Assembly: GCF_000003605.2 (NCBI RefSeq)
Contig: NW_003115348.1
Location: 1-38,965 of the forward strand
Origin: Saccoglossus kowalevskii
Lineage: Eukaryota; Hemichordata; Enteropneusta; Harrimaniidae
Reading direction: 5' to 3'
Length of the DNA: 38,965 nucleotides
Position 1 is the stretch's first letter, and the number at the start of each line of letters is the position of its first letter. The notes beneath the pieces are model-generated. The model worked only from the letters and a program-made list of their open reading frames with translations, was not told the DNA's origin and did no database searches. Position numbers and translations under genes: made by a program. Shown piece by piece: positions 1 through 9,560 of this stretch.

Positions 1-336
1 GGAATGACTTGAGTTACTAGTATTTTAGTTGATGATACTGAGTGTAAGGGAATGACTTGAGTTTTTTGTATTTTAGTTAATGACACTGAGTGTAAGGGAA
101 TGACTTGTGTTACTTGTATTTCAGTTGATGACACTGAGTGTAAGGGAATGACTTTAGTTACTAGTACATAAGTTGATGACACTGAGTGTAAGGAAATGAC
201 TTGAGTTACTTGTATTTTAGTTGATGACACTGAGTGTAAGGGAATGACTTGAGTTTTTTGTATTTTAGTTAATGACACTGAGTGTAAGGGAATGACTTGT
301 GTTACTTGTATTTCAGTTGATGACACTGAGTGTAAG
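1..336. repeat. Left-edge units, seven 48-mers, D/A-like
   Basis: Seven regular 48-bp units precede the first 47-bp unit. Units 2 and 6 (49-96 and 241-288) share a TTTTTTG variant in place of TTACTTG. Unit 4 (145-192) carries the rare GTACATAAG variant, seen again near 17,610 and 18,810. The stretch from about 145 to 430 aligns with 17,587-17,872 at a constant offset of 17,442, including the following 47-bp unit with GATGCACTGAATG. The window therefore begins inside material related to the type D domain. Confidence 0.8.
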
Positions 337-815
337 GGAATGACTTGAGTTACTAGTATTTTAGTTGATGCACTGAATGTAAGGAAATGACTTGAGTTAC
401 TTGTATTTTAGTTGATGACACTGAGTGTAAGGGAATGACTTGAGTTACTAGTATTTTAGTTGATGACACTGAGTGTAAGGGAATGACTTGAGTTACTTGT
501 ATTTCAGTTGATGGCACCGAGTGTAAGGGAATGAATCGAGTTACTAATATTTTACTCCATGACACTGAGTGAAAGGAAACGGCTTGAGTTACTAGTATTT
601 TAGTCCATGACACTGAGTTTAAAGGAACGACTTTAGTTACTAGTACTTTAGTTGATGACACTGAGTGTAAGGAAATGACTTGAGTTACTTGTATTTTAGT
701 TGATGACACTGAGTGTAAGGGAATGACTTGAGTTTCTTGTATTTTAGTTAATGACACTGAGTGTAACGGAACGACTTGAGTTACTAGTATTTTAGTTGAT
801 GACACTGAGTGTAAG
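337..815. repeat. Type A higher-order repeat, 10-mer, 479 bp
   Basis: This block consists of one 47-bp unit (337-383, with GATGCACTG in place of GATGACACTG) followed by nine 48-bp units. The order of diagnostic units is: 47-mer; CTTGT unit; consensus unit; TTTCAG/GGCACCGAG unit; AATGAATCGAG unit ending GTGAAAG; AAACGGCTTGAG unit with GTCCATG; AACGACTTTAG unit with GTACTTTAG; CTTGT unit; TTTCTTG/GTTAATG unit ending GTAAC; AACGACTTGAG unit. The next 47-mer starts at 816. The same order recurs in the other type A copies. This copy has private changes (TTACTAATATTTT near 548, GAGTTTAAA near 616) that reappear near 16,446 and 16,523. Confidence 0.88.
432..479 (+). repeat. Representative consensus monomer (48 bp)
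   Basis: This copy matches the most frequent base at essentially every position. It contains 13 G, 4 C, 14 A and 17 T, so the plus strand is G-rich relative to C. Landmarks in order are GGAATGACTTGAG, the 8-bp perfect palindrome TACTAGTA (containing a SpeI-type ACTAGT site), TTTTAGTTGATGACACTG and AGTGTAAG. Main variable sites are T/C in AATGAC vs AACGAC, A/T in CTAGT vs CTTGT, TTTTAG vs TTTCAG vs TAATTTCG, GATG vs AATG vs CATG after the GTT/GTC, and A/G/T in CTGAGTG, CTGGGTG and CTGTGTG. Confidence 0.93.
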
Positions 816-1053
816 GGAATGACTTGAGTTACTAGTATTTTAGTTGATGCACTGAGTGTAAGGAAATGACTTGAGTTACTTGTATTTTAGTTGATGACAC
901 TGTGTGTAAGGGAATGACTTGAGTTTCTAGTATTATAGTTGATGACACTGTGTAGAGGGAACGACTTTAGTTACTTGTAATTTAGTTGATGACACTGAGT
1001 GTAAGGGAATGACTTGAGTTACTTGTATTTTAGTTGATGACACTGAGTGTAAG

Positions 1054-1436
1054 GGAATGACTTGAGTTACTAGTATTTTAGTTGATGCACTGAGTGTAAT
1101 GGAATGACTTGCGTTTCTAGTATTTTAGTTAATGACACTGAGTGTAAGGGAACGACTTGAGTTACTAGTAATTTCCTTGATGACACTGGGTGTAAGGGAA
1201 CGACTTGAGTTACTAGTATTTTAGTTAATGACACTGAGTGTAAGGAAATGACTTGAGTTACTTGTATTTTAGTTGATGGCACTGTGTGTAAGGTAATGAC
1301 TTGAGTTTCTAGTATTTTAGTCGATGACACTGGGTGTAAGAGAACGACTTTAGTTACTTGTATTTTAGTTGATGACACTGAGTATAAGGTAATGACTTGA
1401 GTAACATGTATTTTAGTTGATGACACTGAGTGTAAG
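1054..1436. repeat. Type B higher-order repeat, 8-mer, 383 bp
   Basis: This block opens with a 47-bp unit (GATGCACTG, ending GTAAT). It continues with the diagnostic GCGTTTCTAG/GTTAATG unit, a CTAGTAATTTC unit with CTGGGTG, a GTTAATG unit, a GGCACTGTGTG unit, a GTTTCTAG/GTCGATG unit ending CTGGGTGTAAG, an AGAACGACTTTAG unit and a GTAATGAC unit. Copies at 3831-4213, 20130-20512 and 22046-22428 have the same order and length. This copy has private changes such as TTTCCTTG near 1170 and GAGTATAAGG near 1380. Confidence 0.83.
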
Positions 1437-2155
1437 GGAATGACTTGAGTTACTAGTACTTTAGTTTATGACACTGAGTGTAAGGAAGTGACTTGAGTTA
1501 CTAGTATTTTAGTCCATGACACTGAGTGAAAGGAAACGGCTTGAGTTACTAGTACTTTAGTTGATGACAGTGAGTGTAAGGAAATGACTTGAGTTACTTG
1601 TATTTTAGTTGATGACACTGGGTGTAAGGGAATGACTTTAGTTACTTGTATTTTAGTTGATGACACTGTGTGTAAGGGAATGACTTGAGTTTCTAGTATT
1701 ATAGTTGATGACACTGGGTGCAAGGGAACGTCTTTAGTTACTTTTATTTTAGTTGATGACACTGAGTGTAAGGGAATGACTTGAGTTACTTGTATTTCAG
1801 TTGATGGCACTGAGTGTAAGGGAATAAATCGAGTTACTAGTATTTTAGTTGATGGCACCGAGTGTAAGGGAATGAATCGAGTTACTAGTATTTTAGTCCA
1901 TGACACTGAGTGTAAACGAACGACTTTAGTTACTAGTACGTTAGTTGATGACACTGAGTGTAAGGGAATGACTTGAGTTTCTTGTATTTTAGTTGATGAC
2001 ACTGAGTGTAAGGGAATGACTTGAGTTTCTTGTATTTTAATTAATGACACTGAGTGTAACGGAACGACTTGAGTTACTAGTATTTTAGTTGATGACACTG
2101 AGTGTAAGGGAATGACTTGAGTTACTAGTATTTTAGTTGATGCACAGAGTGTAAG
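1437..2155. repeat. Mixed A-like and C-like units
   Basis: This stretch has regular 48-bp units with no full A or B HOR. It holds a GAAGTGAC unit and a GTCCATG/GTGAAAG pair near 1,480-1,550, a TATTATAG/CTGGGTGCAAG unit near 1,695, two successive AATCGAG units near 1,825 and 1,873, and a GTACGTTAG unit near 1,938 that recurs near 21,830. A 47-mer variant with GATGCACAGAG lies near 2,127. No gene is visible. Confidence 0.75.
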
Positions 2156-3082
2156 GAAATGACTTGAGTTACTAGTATTTTAGTTGATGCACTGAGTGTA
2201 ATGGAATGACTTGCGTTTCTAGTATTTTAGTTAATGACACTGAGTGTAAGGGAACGACTTGAGTTACTAGTAATTTCGTTGATGACACTGGGTGTAAGGG
2301 AACGACTTGAGTTACTAGTATTTTAGTTAATGACACTGAGAGTAAGGAAATGACGTGAGTTACTTGTATTTTAGTTGATGGCACTGTGTGTAAGGGAATG
2401 ACTTGAGTTTCTAGTATTTTAGTCGATGACACTGGGTGTAAGAGAACGACTTTAGTTACTTGTATTTTAGTTGATGACCCTGAGTGTAAGGTCATGACTT
2501 GAGTTACTTGTATTTTAGTTGATGACACTGAGTGTAAGGGAACGACTTGAGTTACTAGTGTTTTAGTTGATGACACTGAGTGTAAGGGAATGACTTGAGT
2601 TACTAGTATTTTAGTTGATGCACTGAGTGTAAGGAAATGACTTGAGTTACTTGTATTTTTGTTGATGACACTGAGTGTAAGGGAATGACTTGAGTTACTA
2701 GTATTTTAGTTGATGACACTGAGTGTAAGGGAATGACTTGAGTTACTTGTATTTCAGTTGATGGCACCGAGTGTAAGGGAATGAATCGAGTTACTAGTAT
2801 TTTACTCCATGACACTGAGTGAAAGGAAACGGCTTGAGTTACTAGTATTTTAGTCCATGACACTGAGTGTAAAGGAACGACTTTAGTTACTAGTACTTTA
2901 GTTGATGACACTGAGTGTAAGGAAATGACTTGAGTTACTTGTATTTTAGTTGATGACACTGAGTGTAAGGGAATGACTTGAGTTTCTTGTATTTTAGTTA
3001 ATGACACTGAGTGTAACGGAACGACTTGAGTTACTAGTATTTTAGTTGATGACACTGAGTGTAAGGGAATGACTTGAGTTAC
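2156..3082. repeat. B+A composite block, source/copy of 4406-5332
   Basis: A 9-unit type B HOR (2156-2586, 431 bp) is followed directly by a type A 10-mer (2587-3065, 479 bp), each opened by a 47-bp unit. The pair recurs at a constant offset of 2,250 in 4406-5332. Both copies share rare changes (GGTCATGAC, GATGACCCTG, CTAGTGTTTTAG and a GTATTTTTG variant). They differ at only a few bases, for example GAGAGTAAGG near 2,339 against GAGTGTAAGG. Similarity stops just left of about 2,170 and right of about 3,082, so this is a discrete duplicated segment. Confidence 0.88.
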
Positions 3083-4040
3083 TAGTATTTTAGTTGATGC
3101 ACTGAGTGTAAGGAAATGACTTGAGTTACTTGTATTTTAGTTGATGACACTGAGTGTAAGGGAATGACTTGAGTTACTAGTATTTTAGTTGATGCACTGA
3201 GTGTAATGGAATGACTTGTGTTTCTAGTATTTTAGTTAATGACACTGAGTGTAAGTTAACGACTTGAGTTACTAGTAATTTCGTTGATGACACTGGGTGT
3301 AAGGGAACGACTTGAGTTACTAGTATTTTACTTAATGACACTGAGTGTAAGGAAATGACTTGAGTTACTTGTATTTTAGTTGATGGCACTGTGTGTAAGG
3401 GAATGACTTGAGTTTCTAGTATTTTAGTCGATGACACTGAGTGTAAGACAACGACTTTAGTTACTTGTATTTTAGTTGATGACACTGAGTGTAAGGTAAT
3501 GACTTGAGTTACTTGTATTTTAGTTGATGACACTGAGTGTAAGGGAATGACTTGAGTTTCTAGTATTATAGTTGATGACACTGGGTGCAAGGGAACGACT
3601 TTATTTACTAGTACTTTAGTTGATGACACTGAGCGTAAGGGAATGACTTGAGTTTCTTGTATTTTAGTTGATGACACTGAGTGTAAGGGAATGACTTGAG
3701 TTTCTTGTATTTTAATTAATGACACTGAGTGTGACGGAACGACTTGAGTTACTAGTATTTTAGTTGATGACACTGAGTGTAAGGGAATGACTTGAGTTAC
3801 TAGTATTTTAGTTGATGCACTGAGTGTAAGAAAATGACTTGAGTCACTAGTATTTTAGTTGATGCACTGAGTGTAATGGAATGACTTGCGTTTCTAGTAT
3901 TTTAGTTAATGACACTGAGTGTAAGGGAACGACTTGAGTTACTTGTATTTTCGTTGACGACACTGGGTGTAAGGGAACGACTTGAGTTACTAGTATTTTA
4001 GTTAATGACACTGAGTGTAAGGAAATGACTTGAGTTACTT
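2501..4040. repeat. 1.5-kb duplicated block, partner of 5422-6970
   Basis: From about 2,501 the sequence matches the region starting at about 5,422 at offset 2,921, through a type A 10-mer (2587-3065 vs 5508-5986) and on through the block around 3177-3773 (vs 6098-6694). Shared rare features include GAGTGTAAGTTAACGAC, TTTTACTTAATG, TAAGACAACGAC, GAGCGTAAGG and GAGTGTGACGG. The right end fades around 4,040, where one copy has GATGGCACTG and the other GATACACTG. Confidence 0.85.
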
Positions 4041-4434
4041 GTATTTTAGTTGATGGCACTGTGTGTAAGGGAATGACTTGAGTTTCTAGTATTTTAGTCG
4101 ATGACACTGGGTGTAAGAGAACGACTTTAGTTACTTGTATTTTAGTTGATGACACTGAGTGTAAGGTAATGACTTGAGTTACTTGTATTTTAGTTGATGA
4201 CACTGAGTGTAAGGGAATGACTTGGGTTACTAGTACTTTAGTTTATGACACTGAGTGTAAGGAAGTGACTTGAGTTACTAGTATTTTAGTCCATGACACT
4301 GAGTGAAAGGAAACGGCTTGAGTTACTAGTATTTTAGTCCATCACACTGAGTGTAAAAGAACGACTTTAGTTACTAGTACTTTAGTTGATGACACTGAGT
4401 GTAATGAAATGACTTTAGTTACTAGTATTTTAGT
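3190..4434. repeat. 1.2-kb block, partner of 19537-20733
   Basis: This block starts at the unit with GAGTGTAATGGAATGACTTG, TGTTTCTAG and GAGTGTAAGTTAACG, and includes the type B HOR 3831-4213. The same series is found at 19537-20733. The offset is 16,347 on the left and 16,299 on the right, because the 20-kb copy lacks exactly one 48-bp unit (one of two adjacent TTTCTTG units near 3,660-3,710). Both copies share GTTGACGACACTGGGTG, CTTGGGTTACTAG and GTCCATCACACTG. Confidence 0.86.
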
Positions 4435-5332
4435 TGATGCACTGAGTGTAATGGAATGACTTGCGTTTCTAGTATTTTAGTTAATGACACTGAGTGTAAG
4501 GGAACGACTTGAGTTACTAGTAATTTCGTTGATGACACTGGGTGTAAGGGAACGACTTGAGTTACTAGTATTTTAGTTAATGACACTGAGTGTAAGGAAA
4601 TGACGTGAGTTACTTGTATTTTAGTTGATGGCACTGTGTGTAAGGGAATGACTTGAGTTTCTAGTATTTTAGTCGATGACACTGGGTGTAAGAGAACGAC
4701 TTTAGTTACTTGTATTTTAGTTGATGACCCTGAGTGTAAGGTCATGACTTGAGTTACTTGTATTTTAGTTGATGACACTGAGTGTAAGGGAACGACTTGA
4801 GTTACTAGTGTTTTAGTTGATGACACTGAGTGTAAGGGAATGACTTGAGTTACTAGTATTTTAGTTGATGCACTGAGTGTAAGGAAATGACTTGAGTTAC
4901 TTGTATTTTTGTTGATGACACTGAGTGTAAGGGAATGACTTGAGTTACTAGTATTTTAGTTGATGACACTGAGTGTAAGGGAATGACTTGAGTTACTTGT
5001 ATTTCAGTTGATGGCACCGAGTGTAAGGGAATGAATCGAGTTACTAGTATTTTACTCCATGACACTGAGTGAAAGGAAACGGCTTGAGTTACTAGTATTT
5101 TAGTCCATGACACTGAGTGTAAAGGAACGACTTTAGTTACTAGTACTTTAGTTGATGACACTGAGTGTAAGGAAATGACTTGAGTTACTTGTATTTTAGT
5201 TGATGACACTGAGTGTAAGGGAATGACTTGAGTTTCTTGTATTTTAGTTAATGACACTGAGTGTAACGGAACGACTTGAGTTACTAGTATTTTAGTTGAT
5301 GACACTGAGTGTAAGGGAATGACTTGAGTTAC
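4406..5332. repeat. Second copy of the B+A composite block
   Basis: This copy aligns base for base with 2156-3082 at offset 2,250. It comprises the type B 9-mer 4406-4836 and the type A 10-mer 4837-5315. The first unit differs (ACTTTAG instead of ACTTGAG), marking the left junction. On the right it runs into a CTTGT/GACAGTG unit instead of a 47-mer. A further type A copy starts at 5508, 671 bp downstream of the one at 4837 (14 units minus one base). Confidence 0.87.
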
Positions 5333-5421
5333 TTGTATTTTAGTTGATGACAGTGAGTGTAAGGGAATGACTTGAGTTTCTTGTATTTTAGTTAATGACA
5401 CTGAGTGTAACGGAACGACTT

Positions 5422-6970
5422 GAGTTACTTGTATTTTAGTTGATGACACTGAGTGTAAGGGAACGACTTGAGTTACTAGTGTTTTAGTTGATGACACTGA
5501 GTGTAAGGGAATGACTTGAGTTACTAGTATTTTAGTTGATGCACTGAGTGTAAGGAAATGACTTGAGTTACTTGTATTTTTGTTGATGACACTGAGTGTA
5601 AGGGAATGACTTGAGTTACTAGTATTTTAGTTGATGACACTGAGTGTAAGGGAATGACTTGAGTTACTTGTATTTCAGTTGATGGCACCGAGTGTAAGGG
5701 AATGAATCGAGTTACTAGTATTTTACTCCATGACACTGAGTGAAAGGAAACGGCTTGAGTTACTAGTATTTTAGTCCATGACACTGAGTGTAAAGGAACG
5801 ACTTTAGTTACTAGTACTTTAGTTGATGACACTGAGTGTAAGGAAATGACTTGAGTTACTTGTATTTTAGTTGATGACACTGAGTGTAAGGGAATGACTT
5901 GAGTTTCTTGTATTTTAGTTAATGACACTGAGTGTAACGGAACGACTTGAGTTACTAGTATTTTAGTTGATGACACTGAGTGTAAGGGAATGACTTGAGT
6001 TACTAGTATTTTAGTTGATGCACTGAGTGTAAGGAAATGACTTGAGTTACTTGTATTTTAGTTGATGACACTGAGTGTAAGGGAATGACTTGAGTTACTA
6101 GTATTTTAGTTGATGCACTGAGTGTAATGGAATGACTTGTGTTTCTAGTATTTTAGTTAATGACACTGAGTGTAAGTTAACGACTTGAGTTACTAGTAAT
6201 TTCGTTGATGACACTGGGTGTAAGGGAACGACTTGAGTTACTAGTATTTTACTTAATGACACTGAGTGTAAGGAAATGACTTGAGTTACTTGTATTTTAG
6301 TTGATGGCACTGTGTGTAAGGGAATGACTTGAGTTTCTAGTATTTTAGTCGATGACACTGAGTGTAAGACAACGACTTTAGTTACTTGTATTTTAGTTGA
6401 TGACACTGAGTGTAAGGTAATGACTTGAGTTACTTGTATTTTAGTTGATGACACTGAGTGTAAGGGAATGACTTGAGTTTCTAGTATTATAGTTGATGAC
6501 ACTGGGTGCAAGGGAACGACTTTAGTTACTAGTACTTTAGTTGATGACACTGAGCGTAAGGGAATGACTTGAGTTTCTTGTATTTTAGTTGATGACACTG
6601 AGTGTAAGGGAATGACTTGAGTTTCTTGTATTTTAATTAATGACACTGAGTGTGACGGAACGACTTGAGTTACTAGTATTTTAGTTGATGACACTGAGTG
6701 TAAGGGAATGACTTGAGTTACTAGTATTTTAGTTGATGCACTGAGTGTAAGGAAAATGACTTGAGTCACTAGTATTTTAGTTGATGACACTGAGTGTAAT
6801 GGAATGACTTGCGTTTCTAGTATTTTAGTTAATGACACTGAGTGTAAGGGAACGACTTGAGTTACTAGTAATTTCGTTGATGACACTGGGTGTAAGGGAA
6901 CGACTTGAGTTACTAGTATTTTAGTTAATGACACTGAGTGTAAGGAAATGACTTGAGTTACTTGTATTTT
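5422..6970. repeat. 1.5-kb duplicated block, partner of 2501-4040
   Basis: This block matches 2501-4040 at offset 2,921 up to about 6,740. There it carries one inserted A (AAGGAAAATGAC) and a full-length GATGACACTG where the partner has the 47-bp form, so the offset becomes 2,923. Because of these two changes the minus-strand open frame runs through here for 278 codons, while the partner frame is interrupted. This shows how easily the reading frame is gained or lost by array slippage. Confidence 0.83.
5508..5986. repeat. Type A higher-order repeat, 10-mer, 479 bp
   Basis: The unit order and 47-mer opening are the same as in 337-815. It is almost identical to 2587-3065 and 4837-5315, including the rare GTATTTTTG change in the second unit. 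The next unit (5987) is again a 47-mer. Confidence 0.87.
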
Positions 6971-8765
6971 AGTTGATACACTGAGTGTAAGGAAATGACT
7001 TGAGTTACTTGTATTTTAGTTGATGACACTGAGTGTAAGGGAATGACTTGAGTTACTAGTATATTAGTTGATGACACTGAGTGTAAAGAAATGACTTGAG
7101 TTACTTGTATTTTAGTTGATGACACTGTGTGTAAGGGAATGAATTGAGTTTCTAGTATTATAGTTTATGACACTGGGTGCAAAGGAACGTCTTTAGTTAC
7201 TTGTATTTTAGTTGATGACACTGAGTGTAAGGGAATGACTTGAGTTACTTGTATTTCAGGTGATGGCACTGAGTGTAAGGGAATGAATCGAGTTACTAGT
7301 ATTTTAGTCCATGACACTGAGTGAAAGGAAACGGCTTGAGTTACTAGTATTTTAGTCCATGACACTGAGTGTTAAGGAACGACTTTAGTTACTAGTACTT
7401 TAGTTGATGACACTGAGTGTAAGGAAATGACTTGAGTTACTTGTATTTTAGTTGATGACACTGAGTGTAAGGGAATGACTTGAGTTTCTTGTATTTTAAT
7501 TAATGACACTGAGTGTAACGCAACGACTTGAGTTACTAGTATTTTAGTTGATGACACTGAGTGTAAGGGAATGACTTGAGTTACTAGTATTTTAGTTGAT
7601 GCACTGAGTGTAAGGAAATGACTTGAGTTGCTTGTATTTTAGTTGATGACACTGAGTCTAATGGAATGACTTGCGTTTCTAGTATTTTAGTTAATGACAC
7701 TGAGTGTAAGGGAACGACTTGAGTTACTAGTAATTTCGTTGATGACACTGGGTGTAAGGGAACGACTTGAGTTACTAGCATTTTAGTTAATGACACTGGG
7801 TGTAAGAGAACGACTTTAGTTACTTGTATTTTAGTTGATGACACTGAATGTAAGGTAATGACTTGAGTTACTTGTATTTTAGTTGATGCACTGAGTTTAA
7901 GGGAATGACTTGAGTTACTAGTATTTTACTTGATGACGCTGGGTGTAAGGGAACGACTTGTGTTACTAGTATTTTAGTTGATTACACTGAGTGTAAGGGA
8001 ACGTCTTGAGTTACTTGTATTTTAGTTGATGACACTGAGTGTAAGGAAATGACTTGAGTTACTCGTATTTTAGTTAATGACACTGAGTGTAAGGGAACGA
8101 CTTGAGTTACTAGTAATTTCGTTGATGACACTGGGTGTAAGGGAACGACTTTAGTTACTTGTATTTTAGTTGATGACACTGAGTGTAAGGGAATGACTTG
8201 AGTTACTTGTATTTTAGTTGATGACACTGAGTGTAAGTGAATGACTTGCGTTTCTAGTATTTTAGTTAATGACACTGAGTATAAGGGAACGACTTGAGTT
8301 ACTAGTAATTTCGTTGATGACACTGGGTGTAAGGGAACGACTTTAGTTACTTGTATTTTAGTTGATGACCCTGAGTGTAAGGAAATGACTTGAGTTACTT
8401 GTATTTTAGTTGATGACACTGTGTGTAAGGGAATGACTTGAGTTTCTAGTATTACAGTTGATGACACTGGGTGCAAGGGAACGACTTTAGTTACTTGTAT
8501 TTTAGTTGATGACACTGAGTGTAAGGGAATGACTTGAGTTACTTGTATTTTAGTTGATGACACTGAGTGTAAGGAAATGACTAGAGTTAATTGTATTTTA
8601 GTTAATGACACTGAGCGTAAAGGAACGACTTTAGTTACTAGTACTTTAGTTGATGACACTGAGTGTAAGGAAATGACTTGAGTTACTTGTATTTTAGTTG
8701 ATGACACTGTGTGTAAGGGAATGACTTGAGTTTCTTGTATTTTAGTTAATGACACTGAGTGTAAC

Positions 8766-8810
8766 GGAACAACTTGAGTTACTAGTATTTTAGTTGACAC
8801 TGAGTGTAAG
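8766..8810. repeat. Short 45-bp unit with a 3-bp internal deletion
   Basis: This unit reads TTTTAGTTGACACTGAG where neighbours read TTTTAGTTGATGACACTGAG, so three bases are missing, probably by slippage between two GA/TGA steps. It is followed by a normal 48-mer and then a 47-mer. Confidence 0.85.
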
Positions 8811-8885
8811 GGAATGACTTGAGTTACTAGTATTTTAGTTGATGCACTGAGTGTAAGGAAATGACTTGAGTTACTTGTATTTTAG

Positions 8886-9560
8886 TTGATGACACTGAGT
8901 GTAATGGAATGACTTGAGTTACTAGTATTTTAGTTGATGACACTGAGTGTAAGGAAATGACTTGAGTTACTTGTACTTTAGTTGATGACACTGTGTGTAA
9001 GGGAATGACTTGAGTTTCTAGTATTATAGTTGATGACACTGGGTGCAAGGGAACGTCTTTAGTTACTTGTATTTTAGTTGATGACACTGAGTGTAAGGGA
9101 ATGACTTGAGTTACTTGTATTTCAGGTGATGGCAATGAGTGTAAGGGAATGAATCGAGTTACTAGTATTTTAGTCCATGACACTGAGTGAAAGGAAACGG
9201 CTTGAGTTACTAGTATTTTAGTCCATGACACTGAGTGTAAAGGAACGACTTTAGTTACTAGTACTTTAGTTGATGACACTGAGTGTAAGGAAATGACTTG
9301 AGTTACTTGTATTTTAGTTGATGACACTGAGTGTAAGGGAATGACTTGAGTTTCTTGTATTTTAATTAATGAAACTGAGTGTAACGCAACGACTTGAGTT
9401 ACTAGTATTTTAGTTGATGACACTGAGTGTAAGGGAATGACTTGAGTTACTAGTATTTTAGTTGATGCAATGAGTGTAAGGAAATGACTTGAGTTGCTTG
9501 TATTTTAGTTGATGACACTGAGTCTAATGGAATGACTTGCGTTTCTAGTATTTTAGTTAA
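8886..9560. repeat. 0.68-kb block, partner of 30316-30990
   Basis: This block aligns with 30316-30990 at a constant offset of 21,430. Shared rare changes include GTAATGGAATGACTTGAG, GTACTTTAGTTGATGACACTG followed by TGTGTAAGG, TTTCAGGTGATGGCAATGAG and AATTAATGAAACTGAG followed by GTAACGCAACG. Similarity declines on both sides. Confidence 0.85.

Noticed and set aside
353-805. Minus-strand 150-codon open frame, recurring at 2603, 5524, 28247 and 36533, as a conserved gene family
   Set aside because: It is the stop-free frame of the type A 10-mer. It opens at GTG, ends where the 47-bp unit shifts the frame into TAG (ending SVHQLKY), and has no composition or start signal of a gene. Its recurrence is the HOR, not gene conservation.
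1826-1850. Pol III B-box-like match on the minus strand (AACTCGATTC) in the AATCGAG units
   Set aside because: It departs from the B-box core at its first positions, has no A-box at the right distance, and gives no cloverleaf. It is a chance resemblance repeated by the array.
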